A stretch of 64,000 nucleotides of DNA from Schauerella aestuarii (GCF_009866805.1 NZ_SIZW01000040.1:682001-746000); one strand, 5' to 3'. Shown: positions 42,547-53,562, numbered from the stretch's first letter. A program made the numbers and translations. Notes: generated from the letters alone by a model not told the origin.

Positions 42547-42897
42547 GTGAAAGTTTTGATGGCATTGGGTACAGCATTCGCATTTGCGTGGTCGACGCCA
42601 GCACACGCGCAGGATTACAACTACGTGCCAGGGTGGTCAAACACGACCAATCACCAATATCGAGGAAGCAGCGGGAAGGGGGAATGGGTGGCCAAAAACG
42701 AGCTTTTTGCCAAGCTGGGCGCCCAGGGCAGTGAGGCGAAATGCGCACTCAAGAACATCTCCGAGGCGGATGGCAATGTGATCACAAACCAGTACCGCAG
42801 CGAATCCCGCAAGTCGGGCGAAGGCACGGCGCTCAAGAACGCCCAACGCAAGGTCGCGGCGCATTTCAAAGCTTTGAAAGCTAAGGGTCGATGCTGA
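42547..42897 (+). CDS. Small secreted protein, unknown function
   Basis: A 116-residue protein with a Sec signal peptide (MKVLMALGTAFAFAWSTPAHA, cleaved before QDYNY). The mature part is basic (Lys/Arg-rich second half) with only two cysteines, one at the C-terminal end, and shows no family I recognise. Start GTG 42547 has TAGGAGC about 7 bases upstream. Its 3' end overlaps the opposite LysR gene by 17 bases. Confidence 0.7.
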   Translation: MKVLMALGTAFAFAWSTPAHAQDYNYVPGWSNTTNHQYRGSSGKGEWVAKNELFAKLGAQGSEAKCALKNISEADGNVITNQYRSESRKSGEGTALKNAQRKVAAHFKALKAKGRC

Positions 42898-43795
42898 GGT
42901 GCGAGCTCGCAACCCCTGTGGCCTGTGCCCGCAGCCATTCCATCACAGCACGCGCGCTGATCGATAACGCGCGCTCACTGCTGAACGCCACGTGATACGT
43001 GTGCCCGGCGATGCTCGGGCCGAAGGGTTGATGGAGCCGGCCAGCCGCCAACTCATCGGCGATCAGCGCCTGGCTTACCAAGGCAATCCCTTCCCCTGCG
43101 ACTGCAGCCTGTATGGCATGTCCTTCATCTGAAAACCGCAAGACGCCCGCGGGAGATTGCTCGACCCGCTGGGCTTCGGCGAACCAACGCGTCCAGGTGG
43201 GATTATCCCGATGGTGCCGTCGCCAGTCGAAGTAGATAAGCGGCCAACGAGCGAGATCTTCGAGCGCGCGTATGCCAAGCCGTGGGTTGGCGACGGGGGC
43301 GAAGCGGTCGGTGAATAAGGGTTCCACAATCAGACCTGGATAGGGACCCCGGCCATAGCGAATCGCGATATCGACAGCTGTTGAGCGCAGGTCGGCCATG
43401 TCGTCGGACGCCTGGATCTGCAGATCGATGCTCGCCAGATCGCGGCGGAAGGCGCCCATCCTTGGCAAGAGCCATTTCGCCGTGAACGCATTGGTTGCGG
43501 AGATCACCACCTGTGGCCTGCGACGCGATTCGGTCAGCCGGTCCAGCGCCACCTGAAAGTCGTCGAAGCCATTTCTAAGCACGGGGTAAAGGCGCGCACC
43601 TGCTTCCGTCAGGGTGACGCGCCGAACCTGCCGACTGAAGAGCGGCGCGTCTACGTGCTGCTCCAGACCGCGAATCTGGTGGCTGATGGCCGTTGGCGTG
43701 ACGGCGAGTTCCTCCGCCGCAGCCTTGAAGCTGCCAAGACGCGCCGCAGCCTCGAAGGCGCGAAGCGCTGAAAGCGGTAGAGATCGTCGATTCAT
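42881..43795 (-). CDS. LysR-family regulator, GcvA-like
   Basis: A 304-residue LysR protein of the GcvA group: 'SLPLSALRAFEAAARLGSFK' and the helix-turn-helix 'AAEELAVTPTAISHQIRGLE' at about residues 5-45, then 'LFSRQVRRVTLTEAG'. It is divergent from a Rid/old-yellow-enzyme operon 150 bases away, which it probably regulates. The AT-rich dyad at 43845-43862 in the gap is a good candidate binding site. Confidence 0.92.
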   Translation of the reverse strand: MNRRSLPLSALRAFEAAARLGSFKAAAEELAVTPTAISHQIRGLEQHVDAPLFSRQVRRVTLTEAGARLYPVLRNGFDDFQVALDRLTESRRRPQVVISATNAFTAKWLLPRMGAFRRDLASIDLQIQASDDMADLRSTAVDIAIRYGRGPYPGLIVEPLFTDRFAPVANPRLGIRALEDLARWPLIYFDWRRHHRDNPTWTRWFAEAQRVEQSPAGVLRFSDEGHAIQAAVAGEGIALVSQALIADELAAGRLHQPFGPSIAGHTYHVAFSSERALSISARAVMEWLRAQATGVASSHLSIDP

Positions 43796-43844
43796 GCGTG
43801 CTCGAATGCAGTCGGCAGAATGCTGTTATGAATGAGAATAACTT

Positions 43845-43862
43845 ATTTATCAGATGATAAAT
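43845..43862. promoter_or_regulatory. AT-rich dyad, candidate LysR operator
   Basis: ATTTATC-AGAT-GATAAAT has perfect 7-bp arms around 4 bases. It lies 50 bases upstream of the lysR start and 83 bases before the divergent Rid gene, where a LysR-type activator would bind. Confidence 0.5.
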
Positions 43863-43945
43863 GATCCTTTGTCGCGCTCCGATCGCAGATTTACGCTGCA
43901 GTTGTCCCCCAAGCCTGGTGGACCCATAGATGAGAGAAACTAATC

Positions 43946-44341
43946 ATGATCGAACGCATTGTGACCACACCGGACCCCTACGAGCCCTTTCTGCTGTCGC
44001 AGGGGATCAAAGTAAATGGCTGGCTGTTCATATCGGGGCAGGCCGGTGCCGGTGAAGACGGCAAAATCGTGCAGGGTGGTTTTATGGCACAAGGGCGGCA
44101 GGCATTTGCAAATCTGCGCCGCGCGCTCGAGGCCGGTGGCGCCAGTTTGACGGATGTGGTCAAGGTCACCATTTTCGTCACCGATATGGGCAACTTCGAC
44201 GATGTCGTGAGCTTGCGTCGCGAGTTCTTTTCTGCGCCGTACCCCGCCGATACCATTGCCGAAATCAAGGCCCTTTACACGCCTGAAGCCATGATTGAAA
44301 TCGAAGCAATCGCCTTCCCGCCAAATGCCGAGGGCCGTTGA
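43946..44341 (+). CDS. Rid-family (YjgF) protein lacking the RidA catalytic arginine
   Basis: A 131-residue protein of the Rid superfamily, with 'GWLFISGQAG', 'ANLRRALEAGGASLTDVVKVTIFVTDM' and 'EIEAIAFPP'. In RidA imine deaminases, an Arg in the 'PAR-S/T-x-V-E' motif (Arg105 in E. coli) is essential. Here the motif reads PADTIAEI, so the Arg is Asp. It therefore is not expected to deaminate 2-aminoacrylate and belongs with the non-RidA Rid subgroups. One base separates its stop from the next start, so it is coupled to the flavin reductase. Confidence 0.88.
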   Translation: MIERIVTTPDPYEPFLLSQGIKVNGWLFISGQAGAGEDGKIVQGGFMAQGRQAFANLRRALEAGGASLTDVVKVTIFVTDMGNFDDVVSLRREFFSAPYPADTIAEIKALYTPEAMIEIEAIAFPPNAEGR

Positions 44342-44342
44342 G

Positions 44343-45440
44343 ATGGCCGTGTCGAGTCTTTACCAGCCGATCGCGATCGGTACGCTGCAGTTGGCGAACC
44401 GTTTGGCTGTAGCACCGATGACGCGAGTGAGCGCGACGGCCGATGGGCGAGCTACCGCCGAGATGGTGGACTACTACGGCGACTTTGCCGCCGGCGGATT
44501 CGGCTTGATCATCACCGAGGGTGTGTACACCGACAAGGCGTACGCGCAAGGCTATCTTTTCCAACCCGGTCTCACCGACGACGGCCAGGTGGAGGCATGG
44601 CGAGCGGTCGTGGATCGCGTACACGCAAACGGTGGCCGCATCATCGCCCAACTCATGCACGCCGGTGCCATCTCGCAAGGTAATCCCCATCGGCCAAACG
44701 CCAAGGGTCCGTCGGCGATGCGGCCGAAGGGCGCACAGATGAGTTTTTATCGCGGGGACGGGGCCTACCGGGTGCCCGACGCGCTATCGCTGACGGAAGT
44801 GAGCGATGTATTGGCGGGGTTTGCTCGCTCGGCGGTGCGTGCGAAGGAGGCTGGATTCGATGGCGTGGAGATTCATGGCGCAAACGGCTACCTTCTCGAC
44901 CAGTTCATGACCGACTACACCAATCAACGAGGCGATCGCTACGGCGGCTCGTTAGCGCATCGTCTGCGCCTCGGTGTCGAGACGATTCAGGCCGTACGCC
45001 AAGCTGTTGGCCCCAACTTCACGGTGGGCTACCGGGTATCGCAAGCCAAGGTAAACGATTTCACCCACAAGTGGGCGGGCGGCACGTTGGACGCGGCGGA
45101 GATTTTCGAAACGCTTTCGGCCGCACCCATCGATTACCTGCACACGACTGAGTTCGAAGCCTGGCAGCCGGCTTTCGGCCAAGGGCAGAGTCTCGCCGCG
45201 CTGGCCAAGAAACATGGAACGGTGCCCGTGATCGCCAATGGCTCATTGCATGTGCCTTTGGAGAGCGTCGGCATGATTGAACGTGGCGAAGCGGACTTGA
45301 TTTCGCTGGGCAGGGGAGCACTCATTCATGCCGACTGGGCCCGTCGCCTGCGCAATGGCGATGACCTTGGCGTCTTCGATCGCGCGCTGCTCTCACCCCT
45401 TGCCGACCTGGCCAATGCGCGACGGCTGCGCGAGGGCTGA
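44343..45440 (+). CDS. Old yellow enzyme family NADH:flavin oxidoreductase
   Basis: A 365-residue FMN-binding TIM barrel. It has 'RLAVAPMTRVSAT', 'IIAQLMHAGAIS', the substrate-binding pair in 'IHGANGYLLDQF' (His and Asn present, followed by the catalytic Tyr), 'GDRYGGSL' and the phosphate-binding 'SLGRGALIHADW'. It should reduce activated C=C bonds or related electrophiles with NAD(P)H. Start ATG 44343 lies one base after the Rid stop; an upstream in-frame ATG would overlap the Rid gene. Confidence 0.92.
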   Translation: MAVSSLYQPIAIGTLQLANRLAVAPMTRVSATADGRATAEMVDYYGDFAAGGFGLIITEGVYTDKAYAQGYLFQPGLTDDGQVEAWRAVVDRVHANGGRIIAQLMHAGAISQGNPHRPNAKGPSAMRPKGAQMSFYRGDGAYRVPDALSLTEVSDVLAGFARSAVRAKEAGFDGVEIHGANGYLLDQFMTDYTNQRGDRYGGSLAHRLRLGVETIQAVRQAVGPNFTVGYRVSQAKVNDFTHKWAGGTLDAAEIFETLSAAPIDYLHTTEFEAWQPAFGQGQSLAALAKKHGTVPVIANGSLHVPLESVGMIERGEADLISLGRGALIHADWARRLRNGDDLGVFDRALLSPLADLANARRLREG

Positions 45441-45464
45441 GATGCCGAGCGCCGCATTACCCCA

Positions 45465-46238
45465 TCATTTGCCACCCGTGACGTCGAGAAACGTACCCGT
45501 TACGAAGGAGGCCTCGCTGCTCGCGAGCCACAGGATGGCGCGCGCCACCTCTTCAGGTTGGCCGCCTCGTCCCATGGGGATCGAATCTTTCACGCGGTCG
45601 ACGCGTCCCGGTTCGCCACCGCTGGCATGCATCTCCGTATAGATATGTCCAGGACGCACGCAGTTCACGCGTATGTTCTCCCGGGCGACTTCCTTGGCAA
45701 ATCCGGTCGTGAACGTTTCCAGCGCACCCTTTGACGCTGCGTAGTCGATGTATTCGTTGGGGCTGCCCAACCGCGCTGCCGCCGATGAAATGTTGACGAT
45801 GACGCCACCGTGCCCCCCATGACGCGGCGACATGCGCTTGGCCGCATGCTGGGCGCAGAGCATCGGCCCGATGGCGTTTACCGCGAAGATTCGTGACATG
45901 CGTGCGCAATCGATATCTTCGAATCGCGACTGCGGCGCGATGATGGCGGCGTTGTTGACCAGCACGTCGACCTGGCCCAACGCCCGGTCGACAGCCTCAA
46001 AAAATCGTGCGAGTTGTTCGGGCGCTGCGTTATCCGCTTGCACCGCCAATGCGCGACGGCCAAGTGCTCGGACGTCCGCCGCTACGGCGTCGGCTGCGGC
46101 TGCATTGGAGACGAAGCTGATCGCAACATCGTAGCCTTGCGCGGCCGCAAGGCGCGCGGTGGCGGCGCCAACCCCGCGGCTGCCCCCGGTGATCACGATG
46201 ACGCGAGATGGCGATGTATCCACCGATGTGTTTTGCAT
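45465..46238 (-). CDS. Short-chain dehydrogenase/reductase
   Basis: A 257-residue SDR with 'VITGGSRGVGAATARLAAAQG', 'VLVNNAAI', catalytic Ser in 'NISSAAARLG', the Tyr/Lys pair in 'YIDYAASKGALE' and a C-terminal 'FLDVTGGK'. Start ATG 46238 is preceded by GGGAGC; the upstream in-frame extension is hydrophobic without match. It lies 47 bases after the DMT transporter gene on the same strand and may be co-transcribed. The substrate is unknown. Confidence 0.9.
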   Translation of the reverse strand: MQNTSVDTSPSRVIVITGGSRGVGAATARLAAAQGYDVAISFVSNAAAADAVAADVRALGRRALAVQADNAAPEQLARFFEAVDRALGQVDVLVNNAAIIAPQSRFEDIDCARMSRIFAVNAIGPMLCAQHAAKRMSPRHGGHGGVIVNISSAAARLGSPNEYIDYAASKGALETFTTGFAKEVARENIRVNCVRPGHIYTEMHASGGEPGRVDRVKDSIPMGRGGQPEEVARAILWLASSEASFVTGTFLDVTGGK

Positions 46239-46285
46239 AAAAGCTCCCGAGGCGAAACGCCTGAACATGGAAAAAAATATCGCAC

Positions 46286-47128
46286 TCACAACCCCAGGCA
46301 GAATGCCCCGATTGCCACGACCAGGCAGGCGATGCTGCGTCTGACCGTTAATGCCTCACCCAGAAACAGGCGGCCGATCAGCACGGCAAAGACCACACTC
46401 GTTTCGCGCAGGGCAGACACGGCACCCATGGCACCAGATTGCAGGGCCCAGATCACGATGCCGTAGGCGAGAAGCGACACCACACCGCCGATCAGCGATA
46501 TGCCGATGCTGCGCGGTGCCCTGCGCACAGGCGTCCACAGCGCACCGACGCCGCTTTTGGCAATGAACAACACCGGCATCACCCAATAGCACAAGAACAT
46601 CCAGGCCGTGTAGGCGATTGCATCGCCGTGGGTCAGCCGCACGCCCATGCCGTCAAGGACTGTATAGACCGCGATGGTCACGCCGGTGAGCAGCGCGGCT
46701 ACCGCGCCGGAAGACGAGAGCTTGCGGCCCTCGAGTGCGATCGCAAGGATGCCGCTTGAGATCATCGCGATGCCCAGCACATGCAATGGACCGATCGTTT
46801 CCTGTGCGACAAGCGTTGCACCCAAAGTGACGAACAAGGGCGAGGAGCCGCGCGCGATGGGATACGCCTGTGCAAGATCGTAGGTGCGGTATGAACGGAC
46901 AAGCGCCAGGTTGTAGAGAATGTGCACGATGCCCGACGCCGCAATGTAGGGCCACGCTGCGGGCGCCGGTGCAGGTGTGAAAAAAATCACCACGGTTGCC
47001 ACGACGGCAATGGCGATACTCATCCATGCCATCGACAGCGAGCGATCGTTATTTGCGTGCAACATTGCGTTCCAACTGGCATGGAGCAAGGCCGCAACGA
47101 GGACCAAACCGCCGGCGTAACTAAGCAT
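46286..47128 (-). CDS. DMT-superfamily (EamA) transporter
   Basis: A 280-residue, 10-TM permease with two EamA repeats. The first begins 'YAGGLVLVAALLHASWNAML' and has 'YNLALVRSYRTYDLAQAYPIARGSSPLFV'; the second ends with 'ALRETSVVFAVLIGRLFLGEAL'. Such proteins export amino acids or metabolites. It is divergent from a LysR regulator 97 bases away, with a long inverted repeat in between. Confidence 0.9.
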   Translation of the reverse strand: MLSYAGGLVLVAALLHASWNAMLHANNDRSLSMAWMSIAIAVVATVVIFFTPAPAPAAWPYIAASGIVHILYNLALVRSYRTYDLAQAYPIARGSSPLFVTLGATLVAQETIGPLHVLGIAMISSGILAIALEGRKLSSSGAVAALLTGVTIAVYTVLDGMGVRLTHGDAIAYTAWMFLCYWVMPVLFIAKSGVGALWTPVRRAPRSIGISLIGGVVSLLAYGIVIWALQSGAMGAVSALRETSVVFAVLIGRLFLGEALTVRRSIACLVVAIGAFCLGL

Positions 47129-47171
47129 TCAATTATCCTGATGGGGCAGGTCGGTAGCGTATCGCTCTTGT

Positions 47172-47204
47172 GAACGGGCAACAAACCATTTAAATTGCCC
47201 GTTC
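47172..47204. promoter_or_regulatory. 10-bp inverted repeat with 13-bp spacer, candidate LysR operator
   Basis: GAACGGGCAA (47172-47181) and TTGCCCGTTC (47195-47204) are perfectly complementary. They lie between the divergent DMT transporter and LysR genes and end 21 bases before the LysR start. The spacer contains ATTTAAA. The two arms are 23 bases apart centre to centre, about two helix turns. This fits a dimer-pair operator of the LysR regulator. Confidence 0.6.
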
Positions 47205-47225
47205 GCATTAGAAAAACTATTTCGA

Positions 47226-48170
47226 ATGAAGCGGACACTTCCCCCTCTAAACGCGCTGCGTGCCTTTGAAGCTGCTGGTCGCTGCGGTAGTTTCAAAGGG
47301 GCGGCGGCTGAGCTGCACGTCACCCAGGGCGCGGTGAGCCAACAAGTGCGCATGCTTGAGGAATGGTTGGGTGCCCCGGTTTTCGAGCGGCACAATCGGC
47401 GCATCGAACTCACACCTGCCGCGAGGGCGTATCTGGCCCATATCGGCCCAGCCTTCGAGCAGCTTTCCCAGGCAAGCTCGACATACGGTACGAGCCCGGC
47501 GCGATCGCGAATGTTGTCCGTCAATGCGCCATCGACGTTCACGCTGCGCTGGCTGGTGCCACGGTTGGAAGCGTTTCGTTCACAGCATGCAGACGTCGAG
47601 GTCAGGGTAGAGACATCCAACGCCCCGTTGGAAAGTTTGACCGATCGATTCGACGTCATCATCCGGGGCGGACCGGACACGTACTACGGGTACACGATGC
47701 AGTATTTCTTGTCGGAAGAAAGGGTGCCGGTGTGCAGCCCGGCGCTTTTGCAACGACAGCCTTTGCGCATGATCGAGGACATACAGCAGCACACCTTGCT
47801 GCACACGTCGAGCCTTCCACGAGTGTGGCCCGACTGGCTTGCGCAAGCGAAAGGCGGCGCACTTGAAGCTGCGGCCACGATCACGTTCGATCACTTTTAT
47901 CTGACCATTCAAGCCGCCATCGAGGGCATCGGTATTGCCATGGGGCCAACGGCGCTGGTGGCAGACGATCTTGCCGCTGGGCGCCTGGTGGCACCCTTTG
48001 CAGAACCGCGGCTACCGTCGCGAAGCTATTTCACTTATGTGCCGGCAGAGCGGCACACGGATGACATTGTGGTGCAGTTTCGCGCTTGGCTGAGCAGCGA
48101 AGCCGCAGGGTCTAATCTTGCGTTCAATGAATCACATGGGGGCGGCACCACGTCGGAGATGGGCCGATGA
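47226..48170 (+). CDS. LysR-family regulator, GcvA-like
   Basis: A 314-residue LysR protein: 'LPPLNALRAFEAAGRCGSFK', helix-turn-helix 'AAAELHVTQGAVSQQVRMLE', 'FERHNRRIELTPAARAYL'. It is divergent from the DMT transporter gene and probably regulates it and itself through the dyad at 47172-47204. Its tail converges with the MBL-fold gene with 37 bases between stops. Confidence 0.92.
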   Translation: MKRTLPPLNALRAFEAAGRCGSFKGAAAELHVTQGAVSQQVRMLEEWLGAPVFERHNRRIELTPAARAYLAHIGPAFEQLSQASSTYGTSPARSRMLSVNAPSTFTLRWLVPRLEAFRSQHADVEVRVETSNAPLESLTDRFDVIIRGGPDTYYGYTMQYFLSEERVPVCSPALLQRQPLRMIEDIQQHTLLHTSSLPRVWPDWLAQAKGGALEAAATITFDHFYLTIQAAIEGIGIAMGPTALVADDLAAGRLVAPFAEPRLPSRSYFTYVPAERHTDDIVVQFRAWLSSEAAGSNLAFNESHGGGTTSEMGR

Positions 48171-48207
48171 TGCTGCAACGCATATCGACCCACTCGCGCA
48201 GCGCTTT

Positions 48208-49260
48208 CTAATTCGACACCGCCCGATTGCGATAATCGGTGGGCACATACGTAAAGCCGGTGCTTTCCTTGCGGATGTGACCTATCCCAGGAAAAGGCAG
48301 ATGCGCGCCGGCAATCATGTGACGGTCGTGAGCCAATCGCGCAAATTGGGTTTCGCGTTGCGATCTGGCTGCGGGCTGTTCGACGTCGTAGACGATTGTG
48401 ATCTCAGGCCGAGCCATCTGTACAGATTGGACGTGCAGGACATCGCCGATGAATTCCAGGCTCTGGCCTTTACTTGAGAGCACGAAGAAGGCATGCCCAG
48501 GCGTGTGCCCTGGCGTCGGCACTGCTTTAACGCCGGGCATAACTTCAGTGACCGATGAAAAGCCTTTTACTCTGCCCGCTTTGACGTAGGGCTGCATGCT
48601 TTTCGTCGCTTGTTCAAAATAGGCTTTGTCGTATCCGTCCACGCCTTTCTGGTTTGCCGCAGCGAGGAAGAAATCAACATCTTGCTGGCCAACATGGATG
48701 GTGGCATTGCGAAAGACCATGCCGCCCTGCGCATCGACGAGTCCACCGCTGTGGTCGGTGTGGATGTGGGTCAGCAGTACATCGGTGATGTGCTCGGGGC
48801 CATAACCGGCAGAACGCAAGCTCGCCAAGAGTTTCCCGCCCGCTCCGGGACCAAAAAAGGCGCCCGCGCCGGTGTCCACGAGCGCGACGCGGCCATCCCC
48901 TTCGATGAGGTATGCGTTAATGGAAGCCTCGACCGGATTAGCCATAAAGGCCCTGTGCAATATCGTATCTATCTCGGCGGGAGACACGCCTTTGAGAAGG
49001 CTGTGTAGGTCTTGCGGCACCGTTCCATCGGATAAGGCGACCACGCGCACATCGCCAACCTCAAACCGGTAAAAAGCGCTTTGCTCTTGATGCTGCGCGG
49101 ACTTGGCAAGTGGCGTACGGTGAACACTTTCATGCGCGGTGGCACTGCTCGGCAGCGACGCGCCCAATGCGAACGCAACGAGCGAAACAGCGGCCAGTCT
49201 GGAAGACAAATGACTCAGCGTTGCCGCTGATGAGTGGTTTGAGGCGTGGAATAGGTTCAC
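48208..49260 (-). CDS. Exported metallo-beta-lactamase-fold hydrolase
   Basis: A 350-residue MBL-fold protein with an N-terminal hydrophobic export signal (about residues 15-40, ending SSATA-HES). The metal site is complete: 'THIHTDHSGG' (H-x-H-x-D-H), 'PTPGHTPGHAFF' and Asp in 'EFIGDVLH', with a last His in 'AGAHLPFPG'. It resembles the AHL-lactonase/quorum-quenching and glyoxalase-like branch, but the substrate is unknown. Start GTG 49260 has GGAG 7 bases upstream; longer in-frame forms lack a signal and SD. It lies 131 bases downstream of the marR gene on the same strand. Confidence 0.85.
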   Translation of the reverse strand: MNLFHASNHSSAATLSHLSSRLAAVSLVAFALGASLPSSATAHESVHRTPLAKSAQHQEQSAFYRFEVGDVRVVALSDGTVPQDLHSLLKGVSPAEIDTILHRAFMANPVEASINAYLIEGDGRVALVDTGAGAFFGPGAGGKLLASLRSAGYGPEHITDVLLTHIHTDHSGGLVDAQGGMVFRNATIHVGQQDVDFFLAAANQKGVDGYDKAYFEQATKSMQPYVKAGRVKGFSSVTEVMPGVKAVPTPGHTPGHAFFVLSSKGQSLEFIGDVLHVQSVQMARPEITIVYDVEQPAARSQRETQFARLAHDRHMIAGAHLPFPGIGHIRKESTGFTYVPTDYRNRAVSN

Positions 49261-49391
49261 GAGGTGTCTCCGGTTTTGAAGCGATCGGGCTTGCACCAGC
49301 AGATGCGTTTCACAGCACGCCGCTGAATTGTTTTCTGGCAATGACTCACCAGATTGAAAAGGGCGCTTTTGGCCTATCTGGAGAGGTACTT

Positions 49392-49904
49392 TTAGCCTTT
49401 CGCCAGCAACGCAGCGCTGACGGGACATTCCTTGCATGCTGTTTCGTCACAGAGCCGGCAGACGGCATAGCAATGATCTTCGCCACGTACGAGTGTGGAC
49501 AGCATCTTCTCAACCAGAACGCCAAACGTGGCGCGTTCTTTTGCATTCAGGGCACTGAGTGCACGACCGACGCTTTCGCCCCGTGCGGCGCGGATCTTTG
49601 AACAGGCGCTTTCGCCTGCTTGCGTCAAGCTGAGTGCCACGGCTCGCCGATCCCGCTCGGACGTCTGCCGCATGACCAGCCCATCCTCCGCCAATCTGTC
49701 GACCAGCCGCACCGTGCCGGGATGGGACAGGGGCAAGCCCCGACGAAGTTGATCGATCGACATGCCGGGTTCGTGACGCAAAAGAGAAATTGCGGCCGCC
49801 GCCGGCCCGGCCTCGGGTGCCTCCGTTTGCGCCTCGGCGAGCAGGTCATCTGCCACCGCCAAGGCGAGGGCCCCAAATATGTTCACAAGCTTTTCATCAT
49901 TCAT
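49392..49904 (-). CDS. MarR-family regulator with a Cys-rich C-terminal tail
   Basis: About 170 residues. The MarR winged helix has 'GMSIDQLRRGLPLSHPGTVRLVDRLAEDGLVMRQ' and the wing 'SERDRRAVALSLT'. The C-terminus carries five closely spaced cysteines in 'CYAVCRLCDETACKECPV', which looks like a metal or thiol-disulfide redox site. The start is uncertain (ATG 49904, or ATG 49928); neither has an SD, and a TATAAT lies just upstream of 49904. It is divergent from the RclC-like gene and very likely represses it in response to an oxidant or electrophile. Confidence 0.87.
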   Translation of the reverse strand: MNDEKLVNIFGALALAVADDLLAEAQTEAPEAGPAAAAISLLRHEPGMSIDQLRRGLPLSHPGTVRLVDRLAEDGLVMRQTSERDRRAVALSLTQAGESACSKIRAARGESVGRALSALNAKERATFGVLVEKMLSTLVRGEDHCYAVCRLCDETACKECPVSAALLAKG

Positions 49905-49921
49905 TTTCAAATTATATGCGC

Positions 49922-49960
49922 GAATCATAGATTCTTGTGTAGTATGTGCGTCACGCATAC
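49922..49960. promoter_or_regulatory. Two dyads in the marR-DUF417 divergent promoter
   Basis: GAATC-ATA-GATTC (49922-49934) is a perfect short dyad. GTATGTGCGTCACGCATAC (49942-49960) is a near-palindrome with one extra base in the left arm. Both are candidate MarR operators; the second lies 16 bases before the DUF417 start codon, overlapping where its promoter and leader must be. Confidence 0.45.
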
Positions 49961-49975
49961 ATTTTGGAGAAGACC

Positions 49976-50473
49976 ATGTTGAATACTTTCATCAATCCTG
50001 CCCCTTCCGCAGTCTGGCCGAACCATGTGGTCAAGGCGGGTCGCGCCGTCATGCTTGCGGGCGTCGTGCTGCCGCTTGCTCTGATCGGAATCCTGAAGTT
50101 CACGCAGATCGAGATCGAGGCATTGAAGCCTCTCATTACTGGCACGCCCTGGCTGGCATGGTTGTATGGGGTGTTTGGCGAGGCTGGAACGTCCTATCTT
50201 CTTGGCGTCGTTGAGCTCATTACCGCTGCGCTATTTATTGCTTCACCTTGGTCACCGCGCGCGGGGATCGCTGCGGGTGTCCTGGGCAGCGCGACGTTTG
50301 CAACGACCGTCTCGACGATGCTCGCGCTCACTGTGTGGGAGCTCCCTTTGGGCGGCTTCCCATGGCTCAACGTGCTTGGGACGTTTCTGATCAAGGATGT
50401 TGCCTTGCTCGGCATCAGCCTTTATCTGATGGGCGACTGCGCCATGCGACTTGCGGGGCAAGGCGTGAGGTAA
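49976..50473 (+). CDS. DUF417 (YkgB/RclC-like) inner-membrane protein
   Basis: A 165-residue membrane protein with about four transmembrane helices. It carries the DUF417 features 'GILKFTQIEIEALKPLI', 'SPW...G' at the second helix, and 'GTFLIKDVALLGISLYLMGD' near the end. E. coli RclC, the best-known member, protects against reactive chlorine species and is induced by RclR. Here control is more likely by the divergent Cys-rich MarR. Start ATG 49976 has GGAGAAG 6-7 bases upstream. Confidence 0.85.
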   Translation: MLNTFINPAPSAVWPNHVVKAGRAVMLAGVVLPLALIGILKFTQIEIEALKPLITGTPWLAWLYGVFGEAGTSYLLGVVELITAALFIASPWSPRAGIAAGVLGSATFATTVSTMLALTVWELPLGGFPWLNVLGTFLIKDVALLGISLYLMGDCAMRLAGQGVR

Positions 50474-50599
50474 TGGCGGTCAGGCGATTGCCGTAACGAC
50501 CCCGAGCACCAGGTGCATAGCGGAATGATTGCTTGCGCCTAGCTGCGACCGCGTGGTGTCAACGCGCTGCGCGCGCGTGCCTGCAACATCGGTCATGGA

Positions 50600-50998
50600 T
50601 CAAGATCTGCTGTCTGTGCCGTCAGGGATGGAGCGTGAAACTTTCCTTGCCTGGCGAATCGCGCGCGCCTTGGCGATGGCGGTGACTTCATCCATGTTCC
50701 GCGAACCCCACTCACACACCGGTACCATGGCGCGGCCGAGATCAAGCCCGAATGCAGTGGTTTCATACTCCACATGAGGCGGCACGGTTTTGAAGTCGAT
50801 CCGCAGCAGAAGCCCATCAGCCACCATCTCCTTAAGTTGCTGACTGAGCATCTTCTCGCTTACGTCTCCAACATTCCGCTGCAGCTCGCCGAAGCGCATG
50901 CGCTGACGGCTCAGATAAAACAGAATGACGAGTTTCCACTTTCCACCGACCAGATCAACGACGGCTTCCATCCCGCAGCGAAACGGACGCTCTCTCAT
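50600..50998 (-). CDS. HxlR-family transcriptional regulator
   Basis: A 132-residue HxlR protein: 'PFRCGMEAVVDLVGGKWKLVILFYL', 'RFGELQRNVGDVSEKMLSQQLKEMVADGLL' and the wing 'VPPHVEYETTAFG'. A Cys in the N-terminal arm (Cys8 region) is the redox/electrophile-sensing Cys of several HxlR proteins. Start ATG 50998 has GGAG 7 bases upstream. It is divergent from the old yellow enzyme gene at 51199 and probably represses it. Confidence 0.9.
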   Translation of the reverse strand: MRERPFRCGMEAVVDLVGGKWKLVILFYLSRQRMRFGELQRNVGDVSEKMLSQQLKEMVADGLLLRIDFKTVPPHVEYETTAFGLDLGRAMVPVCEWGSRNMDEVTAIAKARAIRQARKVSRSIPDGTDSRS

Positions 50999-51198
50999 CT
51001 TCCATCTCCGATTGAGCACTTACCAAATAGTGCGTACTGGTGTTTATTCAATCGCACTTTTATCATCTTTTGCATCGGCAACGTAGCCGCGCGCAAGAGG
51101 TGGCGGATGCCAAACGAAGTTATCGGAGCAGGCAATGCGCCTCGGGCTTTTGCGCGTAACGCTTCACCCGCCGGCCATCTCTCTCGATAGGAATTGCC

Positions 51199-53534
<2,336 letters not shown>

Positions 53535-53562
53535 TCGTGCATAGGCCCTGACTGGAGACACG

